Shown here: positions 32,067-40,825 of the stretch, piece after piece
Layout: each line of letters begins with the position of its first letter
How positions within the stretch are numbered: the first letter of the stretch is position 1
Assembly (NCBI RefSeq): GCF_009707705.1
Contig: NZ_WLYX01000001.1
Span: 2,914,001 to 2,978,000 of the forward strand
Direction: 5' to 3'
Length of the DNA: 64,000 nt
Origin: Paludibacterium denitrificans
GTDB taxonomy: Bacteria; Pseudomonadota; Gammaproteobacteria; Burkholderiales; Chromobacteriaceae
Made by a program: the position numbers and the translations under genes
The notes under the pieces: model-generated
What the model was told of the DNA's origin: nothing
Database searches by the model: none
What the model saw: only the letters and a program-made list of their open reading frames with translations

Positions 32067-32519
32067 CTACTCAATCAGACTGGCCGCGACAAACAGCGCA
32101 TCCAGCTGCTTATCCGTCAGCCCTAGCTGCTGACCAACCCCGGTGATAAACGGGCTGTACCGTTTGAACGTCTGGGCATCCTGCCAAGCCAGCTTCAGCA
32201 TCATGTCCGTTCCCTCGGCGGCAATGAATGCTTCCACCTTGTCCAGTAGCCCAGCCTGGTAAAGCGCACCACGCGCTTGAAAGCGGGTGACTTCCTGCGG
32301 AATAGCCGGTGCCGGGTCTGGCACGACCTCCGATTTGATTGGCCGTTCCGGCAGCACCACCCACTGGCCGTTCTGGTACTTGGCCACCTCGCTCCCCGAT
32401 ATTGGTGGTACCGGCGTTAGTGTCGAGTAGTGCGGGAGCGGCCCAGTCGGGTCAAGCTGTTCAACATGGTCAAACAGCCAGTCAGAACCACAGACGTAAA
32501 CACTGATCAGGTCGGCCAT
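32067..32519 (-). CDS. Tail-fibre assembly-type protein
   Basis: 150 residues. The C-terminal part, FQARGALYQAGLLDKVEAFI followed by LAWQDAQTFKRYSPFITGVG, is a domain common at the end of phage fibre operons, often in proteins encoded directly after a fibre gene. The N-terminal part (VFLPERPI-like, WVVLPERPIKSEVV) resembles the chaperone-type Tfa leader. Last gene of the prophage, transcribed with the fibre gene 2 bp upstream. The role as fibre chaperone is inferred from position and the C-terminal domain. Confidence 0.6.
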   Translation of the reverse strand: MADLISVYVCGSDWLFDHVEQLDPTGPLPHYSTLTPVPPISGSEVAKYQNGQWVVLPERPIKSEVVPDPAPAIPQEVTRFQARGALYQAGLLDKVEAFIAAEGTDMMLKLAWQDAQTFKRYSPFITGVGQQLGLTDKQLDALFVAASLIE

Positions 32520-32521
32520 GG

Positions 32522-33670
32522 TTAAGTCCTCACGTAAGCTTTGAGCTGGCTGATACGGCCATCCAGCGCGTCGATGTCAGGGACGACAAACTGGGTCCCG
32601 GTGTCGTAGCTGTAACGCGGCCCATCAGGGGATATGCCGTAAACCACGCCAGATGCAGGTAAAACAACGACCATCCCCCCGCCAAACGCCGCGCTGTTGC
32701 ATGTAAAGGCGGCGGGTTGTGTGTGCTTACTCCACACGATTCCGTCGGTAGACGTGGCCGCGAAGTAACCGGATGCGTTAAAAGCCGCGAAGTAACCGTT
32801 ACAGAAAATAACCACGCCGATTGACGAAATATACGGGAGGTATCCCCCGGTCCAGTGCTGCCCGTCCGCCGAGACGGCAAAGCCTGACGAGCCTACCGCC
32901 ACAAAGACGCCGTTTCCATAGGCGATGCTGGTCCAGCTTGCATTGACCGGCAGTGTGCCGCCGAATGTCCACGTCACCCCGTCCGGGGAAGTGGCGCACA
33001 CGGTATTGTTAGTCATTGCTACCGCGACGAAGACGCCGTTTCCGTAGGTCAGTGCTGACCAGTTGGCCGATATGCCTATCGCCCGCTGCGTCCACGTCAC
33101 CCCGTCTGGCGACGTGGCAGCAATCGACGTGTTATTGGCAAGCGCGACAAAGACACCGTTACCGAACGCTACCGCCTTCCAATAGCTGTTCGGCATCGTA
33201 TGTGTTGTCCATGTCATACCGTCAGAAGACGTGGCCATGGTCGCCGTGCCGTTAGCGACGGCGACAAAAACTCCATTCCCGTAGGCGACTGAATCCCATG
33301 ATGCCGTCGCGCCCATGGACCGTTTAGTCCAGTTGATGCCATCCGGTGAGCTGTAGCTGTATAGGCCGCTACCTGCTGCCAGCGCAACAAACATGCCGTT
33401 ACCAAAGGCGACAGCCATCCAGTTCGAGGTCGGCAGGATTTGGGGAACGAGATCACCCAAGTTGCTGGTTGGAATAGTACCCAGCTTCCCGTACAACGCC
33501 GGATAGCTGCTTTGCAGGTAGGCCGAGCCATCGCATGGCAGCCAGTCAGGTCCGGGGGCATCGGCAGCGTAGAGAATGTCGCCCGTCTTGCTAGAGCCAC
33601 GGTTAAACAGGCTTTTGATGTCAGCTCCAATCGCGCCGAGGGAAGACTGAATGTTCGCAAGCAGCGACAT
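32522..33670 (-). CDS. Tail fibre: collar domain plus seven-repeat propeller-like adhesin
   Basis: 382 residues, unbroken. N-terminus MSLLANIQSSLGAIGADIKS, then a tail-collar-like segment (GDILYAADAPGPDW, LPCDGSAYLQSSYPALYGKL). Residues about 80-355 hold seven repeats of about 40 residues with the core W-x-x-(V/I)-(A/T)-(F/Y)-G-N-G-x-F-V-A-(V/L) followed by S-x-D-G-x-x-W (e.g. WDSVAYGNGVFVAVANGTA, TSSDGMTWTT). The pattern matches sialidase/sortilin-type beta-propeller blades, and seven copies fit one ring. The C-terminus returns to a collar-like end (YDTGTQFVVPDID). Probably the receptor-binding protein. Confidence 0.8.
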   Translation of the reverse strand: MSLLANIQSSLGAIGADIKSLFNRGSSKTGDILYAADAPGPDWLPCDGSAYLQSSYPALYGKLGTIPTSNLGDLVPQILPTSNWMAVAFGNGMFVALAAGSGLYSYSSPDGINWTKRSMGATASWDSVAYGNGVFVAVANGTATMATSSDGMTWTTHTMPNSYWKAVAFGNGVFVALANNTSIAATSPDGVTWTQRAIGISANWSALTYGNGVFVAVAMTNNTVCATSPDGVTWTFGGTLPVNASWTSIAYGNGVFVAVGSSGFAVSADGQHWTGGYLPYISSIGVVIFCNGYFAAFNASGYFAATSTDGIVWSKHTQPAAFTCNSAAFGGGMVVVLPASGVVYGISPDGPRYSYDTGTQFVVPDIDALDGRISQLKAYVRT

Positions 33671-33682
33671 ACGGCAGCCCTC

Positions 33683-34156
33683 TTATGCCTTGGCGGCGTT
33701 GTAGATGGCAACGAGGTCAATAGTCGGGTCACCCACGCCGATATTCTGGCACGCCTGCAACTGCTGGGCAGCAGTGAGCGTCTGGACATCAGCAAAGCTT
33801 ACACGATTGCCTACAGCGGAAAGCAGGTTGGCCAAAGCGGTGTCATCACCCCCCAACTTGGCTTCGATTTCCTTCAGCGTATCGTAGGCCGCGCTAGATC
33901 CGCCGAGGATATCTTCCTTCAGTTGAGCCAGCAGATCGGTGACCTTGCTGGACGAGTACGTGGATGCGGCCGATATAGCTGCATCGTTGATGCCAGTGGC
34001 TGATTGCAGGGCCAGCTGTAACTCATTAATGGCGTTGACAAGAGAGGTCTTCGCTGTGGTATTCAGTGCGGCAGGATTGCCAACAGCAGCCATCAAGGCT
34101 TTTACATCGGTGGCGAGCGCTTGTGCCAATGCAGAGAGTTTCACATCAAGTGTCAT
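33683..34156 (-). CDS. Helical tail-fibre shaft-like protein
   Basis: 157 residues, almost wholly helical: MTLDVKLSALAQALATDVKA, TAKTSLVNAINELQLALQSA, SSKVTDLLAQLKEDILGGSS, DTLKEIEAKLGGDDTALANL. Ala/Leu-rich heptads such as LVNAINEL are common in trimeric fibre connectors. Ends with an IDLVAIYNAAKA motif that is echoed at the end of the collagen-like neighbour (VDLVLIYQIAKL), suggesting a shared docking tail. Function as a fibre or baseplate spacer is inferred from composition and position. Confidence 0.55.
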   Translation of the reverse strand: MTLDVKLSALAQALATDVKALMAAVGNPAALNTTAKTSLVNAINELQLALQSATGINDAAISAASTYSSSKVTDLLAQLKEDILGGSSAAYDTLKEIEAKLGGDDTALANLLSAVGNRVSFADVQTLTAAQQLQACQNIGVGDPTIDLVAIYNAAKA

Positions 34157-34165
34157 GGTGGTTCC

Positions 34166-34351
34166 TTAGAGTTTCGCGATTTGGTAGATCAAAACAAGGT
34201 CGACATCGAATTCAGCAGTACCGGATTGGCCGGGCGGACCGGGTGGCCCCTGTTCTGCCGAGGTGGTGAGCACCTCGCGGTCGATAACCGTGGTTTCCAG
34301 CACCTCGACCTCGACGCTGGGCACCAGTTCGATGATTTCCGGATCGCTCAT
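34166..34351 (-). CDS. Small protein with collagen-like triplets
   Basis: 61 residues: an acidic N-terminal half (MSDPEIIELVPSVEVEVLET), then QGPPGPPGQSG (three Gly-X-Y triplets) and a hydrophobic end (VDLVLIYQIAKL). Its start overlaps the stop of the upstream gene. Short collagen triplets are frequent in phage fibres, where they trimerise. The closing hydrophobic motif recurs in the next gene. Confidence 0.6.
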   Translation of the reverse strand: MSDPEIIELVPSVEVEVLETTVIDREVLTTSAEQGPPGPPGQSGTAEFDVDLVLIYQIAKL

Positions 34352-34703
34352 GGCGCCAGCACTCCCGGTTTCACGACGATCGTCCCGGTCATGACAAGGT
34401 CCACGCGGCGTGGCTCGGGGCCGGGCCAGCGCACTCTCAGGTTGAAAACGGCAGAACGCCGGGCGTAGGTTCGGGTGATGTCGGATTCGATGCGGAAAGT
34501 GAAGGTACTATCCGTGACGGTGATGCCAGTACCGGTGGTCAGGAACAAGAGCGTGTCCATGGACCCGGCATCGGCCTTAGCCACCAGTTCGAACTCGGCC
34601 CCGGTTAGATCGACAGGCTTACCGCCCGCCGTCCACTGCCAAGACTTCTCGAAGGTGCAGCCCGGGTAATCTCCAGTGGGTCGGGACGGGCATACGGTTT
34701 CAT
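34348..34703 (-). CDS. Beta-rich tail/baseplate protein, function unknown
   Basis: About 117 residues after repair of a frameshift near 34665 (one G of GGAGGAT missing). Start at 34703 (MKPYARPDPLE), then GCTFEKSWQWTAGGKPVDLT, AEFELVAKADAGSMDTLLFL, GTGITVTDSTFTFRIESDIT and RVRWPGPEPRRVDLVMTGTI. The alternating pattern predicts a beta-sandwich, like immunoglobulin-like or BppU-type baseplate modules; no family is assigned. First gene after the leftmost late-promoter box, so it heads the fibre transcript. Confidence 0.65.
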
Positions 34704-34721
34704 GGGGTTCCTAAAGCAAAA

Positions 34722-34749
34722 ACGCCGAACAAGGCGAATTGTCCGGCGT
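34722..34749 (-). other. Leader hairpin of the fibre transcript
   Basis: ACGCCGAACAA / TTGTCCGGCGT (one G-T pair) with a GGCGAA loop, 20 bp upstream of the first gene; followed by TTTTTGC on the minus strand. Confidence 0.6.
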
Positions 34750-34768
34750 CTGGTGGCTTCAGGGAGGT

Positions 34769-34784
34769 GGGAAGGGGTTCGGTA
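34769..34784 (-). promoter_or_regulatory. Late-promoter-type box, copy 1 (fibre genes)
   Basis: GGGAAGGGGTTCGGTA on the plus strand (minus TACCGAACCCCTTCCC), identical to the copy at 61069 and one base from those at 46794 and 51743. Lies 66 bp upstream of the first fibre gene. Confidence 0.65.
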
Positions 34785-34896
34785 GATTAGTGACCGATCA
34801 AAACTATTGCTAAATCAATCATCTATTATGCATAATTTGATGGTCGCTAAGTCGTGAAGAATATATGCTCCTATATTCATAACTATTGGGCCACTA

Positions 34897-35291
34897 ATGA
34901 GCGCACCTTCAATTCAAAAAGAACACGCAGTTGAAACATACAAATCACTTATACAAATTTCCGTTGAGGGAATGAAATTACTTGCCGTTTTCAATGGAGG
35001 GGCGGCTGTTGCATTATTATCTTACCTGGGAATCTGGCAGGAAAAAATATCCCAGTTCCAAATATGAAATGCTCCATGGGGTGCTTCTTGGCAGGGCTAT
35101 TTTGTTGTGGCGCTTGTTTTATAACAAGTTACCTAACTCAGCTGAATTTATATCAGGAATCTATGGAGTTCCATGAAAATAATTCCAAGACAAATCATGC
35201 GTGCATACTAAAAATTTCAATACTATTTGCTGTATTAAGTATTCTATTTTTCGCCATTGGCTCCTATAGTGCCGTTGTCAATTTTAAATAG
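34897..35291 (+). CDS. AT-rich membrane protein gene (moron)
   Basis: About 131 residues when one A missing from an A-run at about 35043-35048 is restored. Without it the frame stops at 35067. N-terminal amphipathic helix MSAPSIQKEHAVETYKSLIQ, a first TM helix (LLAVFNGGAAVALLSYLGIW), then CSMGCFLAGLFCCGACFITS and a last helix (ISILFAVLSILFFAIGSYSA). The base composition is clearly more AT-rich than the flanking tail genes, and the strand is opposite, both marks of a moron. Forms a pair with the lipoprotein gene 16 bp downstream; possibly superinfection exclusion at the envelope, but that is a guess. Confidence 0.65.
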
Positions 35292-35307
35292 ATTCGGATA
35301 GATAATT

Positions 35308-35583
35308 ATGACATCAATGAAAACCATAAAAATATTTTTACTTACTGCATGCATTGTCATTTCTGGCTGTGCGGCGATAGTTAAACCTATGACAACACCT
35401 GATGGTAAACAGGGGTTTCTTGTTTCGTGCGATGGTGCCGCAGATGACTGGAGTTCTTGCTATGAGGCGGCTACAAAGGCATGCCAAGGCCCATACAAAC
35501 TTATTGATCGTAATGAAAGCGCCATCCCGTCGGCATACGGGCCAATTATCAGAAGAAATTTAATTGCCGAATGTAAGCAGTAA
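35308..35583 (+). CDS. Small lipoprotein (moron)
   Basis: 91 residues with a lipoprotein signal (MKTIKIFLLTACIVISGC; lipobox ISGC) and a short periplasmic domain with three Cys (VSCDGAADDWSSCYEAATKA, CQGPYKLIDRN). Similar short Cys-containing lipoproteins follow lysis or moron genes in other phages. AT-rich like its partner and opposite to the tail genes. Likely an envelope-modifying lysogenic factor; function unknown. Confidence 0.7.
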   Translation: MTSMKTIKIFLLTACIVISGCAAIVKPMTTPDGKQGFLVSCDGAADDWSSCYEAATKACQGPYKLIDRNESAIPSAYGPIIRRNLIAECKQ

Positions 35584-35607
35584 CAAGTATGACGGCCATG
35601 GGCGCCC

Positions 35608-36909
35608 CTACACAAAAAACACACTCTGGTCGTTCGGGTTATCTGACAGGAAGATCCTGTCCGGGGAGATGGCCCGGACATAGCTGGCGTTGGCGTTCTT
35701 GCGCAGGATTTTGTCTTCGGGGATAACCTGCTGGGTGGTCAGGTCGTAGTAGACGTGGTGGTCGACATGGCTGGTTGACTCACTGATCGTCAGCGGCATG
35801 ACATTCAGGGTGTGGCTGCCATCCGAAAAACTACCAGCGTTGATATCACCGGTGCCGATATCAATGCCGATCAGGCTGTGCGTGATTTCCAGCGCCGGAA
35901 GGTCGAAGCTGTCCGTGCCGTACGGCAAGATTTCCCCGGTATCTTGCCGACGCGACCAACCATCCTCTGCATTTTTCCGATGAAAATCAAACGAAATGGA
36001 CCCGATTTTCTGGCTGAAGGTGTAGTCCTCCAGATAGTAGCCGTACTCGACAATGTACGGCGTCCCCATCGGGTGGCCCGCCCCGTCAGAGGTCGGATAC
36101 GTAAGCACTTCCCTGACTTTGACCATTTCGACGGTACCGGTTGTTCTGACATAGAAGTCGACCGGTACGACGTTGCCCGCTTCACTCAGGGTATAGAGCG
36201 GCCCTTTGTAAAAATACGTCCATCCCCCTTCTTTTACGTCAACCTGCACCCGTCCAAGCTGTTGAATCGTCATCGTCACGTCGTAGCGGGTCTTATTGAT
36301 GCGGTACGGGTCACTGACATTGTCCGTACGGACCACGCTGGTCACGTTGACCTGGTAGTAATAGCGCCGGGTGCTTCTCAACAAGGCCGTCTTTCCATCT
36401 TTTGAGGCCATGACCCACTCGTAGTCGCTGTCATCGTCCTCGGTCTTGGTGATGGTGCTATGAACCACGACGTTGGGCTGGTAGGTGTACTCCCGGTCAT
36501 CGGCGTAGCCTCCCGCCCCAACCGTGAGTTTCAAGACTTCGCCGGGAGCGATGGGGTACAGCCAACAAAGCCATCCCCCACCAAGACGATGCTTGCCGCC
36601 ATACACCGACATCTGCGGCCCGGATGTCCAGATATCGTTTCGGGCACCGGCCACGTTTTTAGGGGCGTTCGGTACCGTGGTGACATTCATGTACACGGGG
36701 CTGCCACCAGTAAGAAATCCACCATAATTATTCAGTTTGCAATCAAACGGATTGATGCCCTTCCATGGAAATGTTTGGCCGTCATCGCGGAACAGCGTAC
36801 CGGTGGAACCAAACCCGGTGATGCTTGAATATGGGGCATCTTTGTCTGGGGTAACGACGACATACCCACCGCCAATGAATCCGTATTGGGTCGGCTGGTC
36901 GATCATCAT
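35608..36909 (-). CDS. Large structural tail protein, function unknown
   Basis: 433 residues, unbroken. Gly-rich start (MMIDQPTQYGFIGGGYVVVT), then GGFLTGGSPVYMNVTTVPNA, YPIAPGEVLKLTVGAGGYAD (a motif common in Gly-rich phage fibre proteins), and long beta-rich stretches (YDVTMTIQQLGRVQVDVKEG, PYIVEYGYYLEDYTFSQKIG, HHVYYDLTTQQVIPEDKILR). Start overlaps the stop of the next gene upstream. Position after the hub/baseplate genes suggests a distal tail or fibre-attachment protein. No enzyme motif seen. Confidence 0.65.
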   Translation of the reverse strand: MMIDQPTQYGFIGGGYVVVTPDKDAPYSSITGFGSTGTLFRDDGQTFPWKGINPFDCKLNNYGGFLTGGSPVYMNVTTVPNAPKNVAGARNDIWTSGPQMSVYGGKHRLGGGWLCWLYPIAPGEVLKLTVGAGGYADDREYTYQPNVVVHSTITKTEDDDSDYEWVMASKDGKTALLRSTRRYYYQVNVTSVVRTDNVSDPYRINKTRYDVTMTIQQLGRVQVDVKEGGWTYFYKGPLYTLSEAGNVVPVDFYVRTTGTVEMVKVREVLTYPTSDGAGHPMGTPYIVEYGYYLEDYTFSQKIGSISFDFHRKNAEDGWSRRQDTGEILPYGTDSFDLPALEITHSLIGIDIGTGDINAGSFSDGSHTLNVMPLTISESTSHVDHHVYYDLTTQQVIPEDKILRKNANASYVRAISPDRIFLSDNPNDQSVFFV

Positions 36910-37271
36910 GCCCCCTGTTTGAAGGTGATGGTGACGGGTGAACCAGTGGGGTTTCCGCTGCTGTTTGACTCGGCAATGGTCAGGGTTTTGATCGGCACTG
37001 TTCCAATCCGGAACAGCCCGTCATGGGTAAAGTAAGGCGTGGTGTCGGTGGTGCTGTCGTAGAGCGTCCGGCCGGTTTCCACATACTTGGCCGCGAGGCC
37101 CGCCGACGTCTGGCCAGTCCCACTACCTTCCGTTGCCTTGCCACGAAATATCCCGCCGGGAATACCACCGGGGCCGCTGGCGGGCGGTAGGCCGGGGTCG
37201 GTCTTCTGGCTGGATTGCCGGGCCAGTGCCTGGGCGACTTCGGCCGCTTCTTGTGCGCTGAGTCTCGCCAT
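36906..37271 (-). CDS. Small tail-associated protein
   Basis: 121 residues. Helical start (MARLSAQEAAEVAQALARQS), a Pro/Gly linker (PGLPPASGPGGIPGGIFRGK) and a beta-rich end (FRIGTVPIKTLTIAESNSSG, GSPVTITFKQGA). Overlaps the following gene by 4 bp. Not assigned to a family. Confidence 0.6.
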   Translation of the reverse strand: MARLSAQEAAEVAQALARQSSQKTDPGLPPASGPGGIPGGIFRGKATEGSGTGQTSAGLAAKYVETGRTLYDSTTDTTPYFTHDGLFRIGTVPIKTLTIAESNSSGNPTGSPVTITFKQGA

Positions 37272-37273
37272 GG

Positions 37274-37632
37274 TTACACCTCGTAGATTTCGTTGCTGAC
37301 CAGTGAAAGGTTGGCGTACTGGCCATCGTCCAGTCCGGCATCTTCAACCTGCAGCCACAGTGCTTGCATGCCGGACACCACTTGCCCGATGGCTACGCTG
37401 GCACCGCCATGGGCGAGTTCTGAGAGCGAGTTGGCCAGTCTGATCTGGCTGGCCGGGAGTCCGGGGCCGATGGCCTGCGCCGTCAGGGTGATGGTTTCAC
37501 CACTGGGTGTCATGGCCACCTTGCTGCCATCGGTACCGACCCAGATCCGGGTAACAGTGCCACCGGCTAATGCCAGCTGGCAAGCGGCTGGTGACGCTCG
37601 GCGTCACGATAAAAGCCGAATGTCAGGCTCAT
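37274..37632 (-). CDS. Tail protein, function unknown
   Basis: About 119 residues. Start at 37632 overlaps the upstream stop (ATGA): MSLTFGFYRDAERHQPLA. A one-base shift near 37580-37590 links to GGTVTRIWVGTDGSKVAMTP, ETITLTAQAIGPGLPASQIR, GMQALWLQVEDAGLDDGQYA. Beta-rich; no family assigned. Confidence 0.6.
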
Positions 37633-38679
37633 GAGCGGAACTCCAGATGATCGACAGGAATGGCCACGGACACGGTGTAGGCCAGTTCCCGCGAGACCGG
37701 GTCGGTGAGGTAGACCGGAATCTCCGGCACGGCGATGGCCACTTCATGGGGGTATTCCGAGGCGGCATCTCCACTAGCCCCCGTGGTATAGCCGGTGGTG
37801 CTGGTGCTGTACTGGCTGCGTCCCTCAAGGCAGGTGCCCAGATCCGCACTATCCGCCCGGGACTGGCTGGGCAGCGCCTCCAGCTCCGGGCTTTTTAGCG
37901 GGTCGCTGTCGACGGTGCCAACACCGATCAGGCCCGAGATGGCCAGCTCGACGGCGGCCAGTGCACTACCCGCCGTCAGGTCGTAGGTTTCGGTCAGGCG
38001 GGCAATCTTGCCGCTGGTCAGCAGGTCGGGCCGGTCTACCGTGATTGCCCGCGAGGTGTCTAAAGCCGGGTTAATCGGCAGGCTGAATTTAACGCGGGTT
38101 AAACGGTGGGATTCCAGAATCTGGCGCCGGGCAATGGCAGCCAGTGTCTGGATGGCCAGATTGGCGTCCTCACGGGTGGCATCGGCCAGACTGGTGAGGT
38201 CGACCGAGGTGGTGCCCACTTCCGGCAGCATGGTGGTCGAGTCTGTCCAGGCCGAGGCGTCAAATGCACTGCCGAGCATCGATACTGGCGGTCTGCCCCT
38301 GTTTCTTCATCTCGCCCAGCGCGGCAATGCTGTCCGGTGCCGTCACGGTAATACGCCACCGCTCGGTCAGGGTCTGCACCACTCGCTTGGCGATGGCGAT
38401 CACCGCAGACTCGCAGCGCGGATCGTCTTCGGGCTTGCCGGTGTAATCGTTGTTGTACTTCAGCACCGCCACGGCATCATCTGGCACCGTATCACCAGAA
38501 TGGACGTTGCCACTGCTATCGACATATCCGACATAGTGGACACCACCCTGTAGCGGCGACGTATAGAACTCGGAGAGCAGTTTCCAACCACTGGAATCCA
38601 CCGCTGACTTGAACAGCGACTTCTCCGGAAGCTTGTACGGCTTGCCGTTATTCCCTTTGGCGTATTCGGCATAGCTCAT
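37629..38679 (-). CDS. Tail structural protein, function unknown
   Basis: About 350 residues, start MSYAEYAKGNNGKPYKLPEK at 38679 overlapping the stop of the previous gene. Segments: LFKSAVDSSGWKLLSEFYTS, RCESAVIAIAKRVVQTLTER, then after a frameshift at about 38280 GSAFDASAWTDSTTMLPEVG, DANLAIQTLAAIARRQILES, ARLTETYDLTAGSALAAVEL. Mixed helix and strand. If the frame break were real there would be two proteins (38262-38679 and 37629-38279); overlap and the absence of a ribosome-binding site favour one. Likely baseplate or hub associated by position. Confidence 0.6.
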
Positions 38680-39768
38680 ACCCATAGCCCGGTATAGGTG
38701 CGGCGGTATTCGTGCAGGCGCGGATAGCGGTATTGCAGCGAGCAGTCGACGACGCGCTCTTGCGCGGCCTGACCGATGATTGCCGTCCCTTTGCCATTCC
38801 GGGCCACCTGAAACGGCGTGCCCCACATCGTGCACTGGATGGTTCCATACGTAAGGGTGACGCACGGGGTATAGCGGCCATCAGCCGGGGTTTCGTTACC
38901 TTGGCCGACCAGTGGCCCCCGGCGCTGTGGCAGTCAGGGTCTGGCCACCGACCTTCACCTTTACGGTCATACCGGGCGTGGCCACGCCGGTGATCGTCGG
39001 CTGGGTACTGGTGGTCAGGGTCTTGCCGTCCGACAGTTTGCAGATCGCCGTGGTACTGATGGTCTGGGGTGATTCATTGTCATTGGTGACCGGGTTGATC
39101 ACCGACTTGTGGCTGCTGGGCTGAATCGATAGCGATTCATCGACGATATCGCTCGGCATGCAGGGTCAGGCTGGACGCCAGCCCGGCCCATGGGGTCAGG
39201 CGCGGATTGCCGTAGACATCCAGATCATAGGCAGCGGGGATGGTAGATAACCGGTCATTGGCGTATTGCAGGCTGTCGGCGTAGCGGGCAAACACATGTT
39301 GAGACCAGTAGCCGCCCAGCAGTGCCTCCAGCTCGGCCCGGCTGGCCAGAGCCAGCGATTCACTCCGCTGGTCACGGGCATGCAGGGTGACAAAGTCACG
39401 ATCCCGGCCAAACTCGGGCGTGTCCACGATGCCGGTAAAGCGCCGCTGCCAGCTGGCCAGCACGTTCGGACGCATCTCGACCACCAGTGGCTTGCCAGTC
39501 AGGTCAGACAGGCGTTGCCCGGTCAGCAGCAGCTTGACCGTGGCGATACGGGCGGCAGACTCCTCGGCCTCAATCACGACCTGCCCGGTCAGGTGGTCGG
39601 TGATGTCCTGGTCAGTGAGTAGAACACGGATATCCCAGATCGTGACAGCATCCGGCTGGGTATGCGCGACGGTGACCACCAGCGGCAGCGAAACGGTTTC
39701 ACCGGTGATGCTCTCTCCCCCGGCCGTACCGAATGGCGCCGGCCAAACGTCGTCAGGCCGAACATCAT
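38676..39768 (-). CDS. Putative tail hub/baseplate protein
   Basis: About 360 residues. Start at 39768 (MMFGLTTFG). After a one-base loss at about 39740 the frame continues TAGGESITGETVSLPLVVTV, TIWDIRVLLTDQDITDHLTG, ARIATVKLLLTGQRLSDLTG, ASWQRRFTGIVDTPEFGRDR and LHARDQRSESLALASRAELE, a layout that recalls gpD/gp27-like hub proteins. Further breaks at about 39150 and about 38925 connect to DIVDESLSIQPSSHKSVINP, TQPTITGVATPGMTVKVKVG and the C-terminus TPFQVARNGKGTAIIGQAAQ...YTGLWV, which stops at 38676. Follows the tape-measure operon; role inferred. Confidence 0.6.
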
Positions 39769-40405
39769 GAGACGACTCCAACGCTTCCCGATGCATCAAA
39801 CCATACTGTTTCGCCAGATAGTTTTGTGGTTTGCAGTACGACATACCCAGCGGCAGTGTAGTAGCACAGAACAATCAGCCCGCTATCACCACTTTCTACT
39901 GCTTAAGCAGCTGAAAGCCAGAGCCGTCTGGATTCATCATATACGGGCTAAACCCGCCAATGCAGGCCCATGTCCCATTGTTGATGACATAGGTGATGCA
40001 CTCGGGAGACCGGTTAGCCAGTAGCTGCATATCAGCGGCCATCAGCGGCAGGTATACCCGGCTTCCTGACGGAATCGTCATGCTGGCATCAGATACTGCA
40101 CCGGTCGCCATGTCCGGCATGTCACCCCAGCGGATAACATCGCCTGCGGCATATAGTGAAAAGGGACGACGATAGGTTGTACCATCTTCGCTGTCCCACT
40201 CGATCACCACTGTGGCAGTGGTACCGGACAGCATTTTTAGCTGGGTATCCAGACCGATCCAGTCAGTCAGAACAGGACTGCTCATGCCGTTTGGCGTCCA
40301 GTCAGCTGCTAGCGTGGTTTCCCACCCATCCAGATAAATAGAACGTCCGCTAATAGCATGGGTGAGCGGGGAATAAGCATCATTCGGGAGCACAGTCGCC
40401 ATCAT
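39765..40405 (-). CDS. Tail protein, function unknown
   Basis: Starts MMATVLPNDAYSPLTHAISG at 40405 or 40402. Segments: SIYLDGWETTLAADWTPNGM, LTDWIGLDTQLKMLSGTTAT, SDASMTIPSGSRVYLPLMAA, NGTWACIGGFSPYMMNPDGS. The visible stop at 39896 comes from GCTTAAGC at 39903-39910; reading GCCGGC there extends the protein by 46 residues (FQLPAVESGDSGLIVLCYYT to SGSVGVVS) to a stop at 39765 that overlaps the next start. The agreement of the longer end with the neighbour's start is strong support for the repair rule. No family assigned. Confidence 0.65.
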
Positions 40406-40824
40406 TCTTCCTCTATCGTTATGGTCCAGCCCCACGTGGCCGAGCGCGGGTCGGTGTCTTCCGTGATTTCCAGATAGCCGGTGAGCCGGGGCCAGTACAC
40501 ATACATGCCGTCGCGGATCACGCCGGGCACATCCGGGCGTTCGGAGACCGGGGTGCCAATGGGCACGGCGCGCGGAGCAACGCAGTCAATGGTGTGCACG
40601 ATGCTCCGGTCCAGCCCGGCCAACGGGAGCGGCGCCCAGCCGGTACCTGACAACTCGCTACGCATCTTTTGCCACCGGGATTGCAGATGGCCCCGGCCAT
40701 TGCTCATGCGCGTCAGGGTGCGACCGCCAAGGGTCTCGTACCGCTGGGTGACTTTAACGACAGATTTAACCGGGATTAACACGCCGTCGATGCCGAATGT
40801 CAGGGCATAGTCGTGGACGTTCAT
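40402..40824 (-). CDS. Tail protein downstream of the tape measure
   Basis: 140 residues, unbroken: MNVHDYALTFGIDGVLIPVK, VVKVTQRYETLGGRTLTRMS, GHLQSRWQKMRSELSGTGWA, IRDGMYVYWPRLTGYLEITE, ATWGWTITIEEE. Directly follows the tape measure (2 bp) and overlaps the next gene. In transposable siphophages this slot holds distal tail proteins. Role inferred from position. Confidence 0.65.
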   Translation of the reverse strand: MNVHDYALTFGIDGVLIPVKSVVKVTQRYETLGGRTLTRMSNGRGHLQSRWQKMRSELSGTGWAPLPLAGLDRSIVHTIDCVAPRAVPIGTPVSERPDVPGVIRDGMYVYWPRLTGYLEITEDTDPRSATWGWTITIEEE

Positions 40825-40825
40825 A

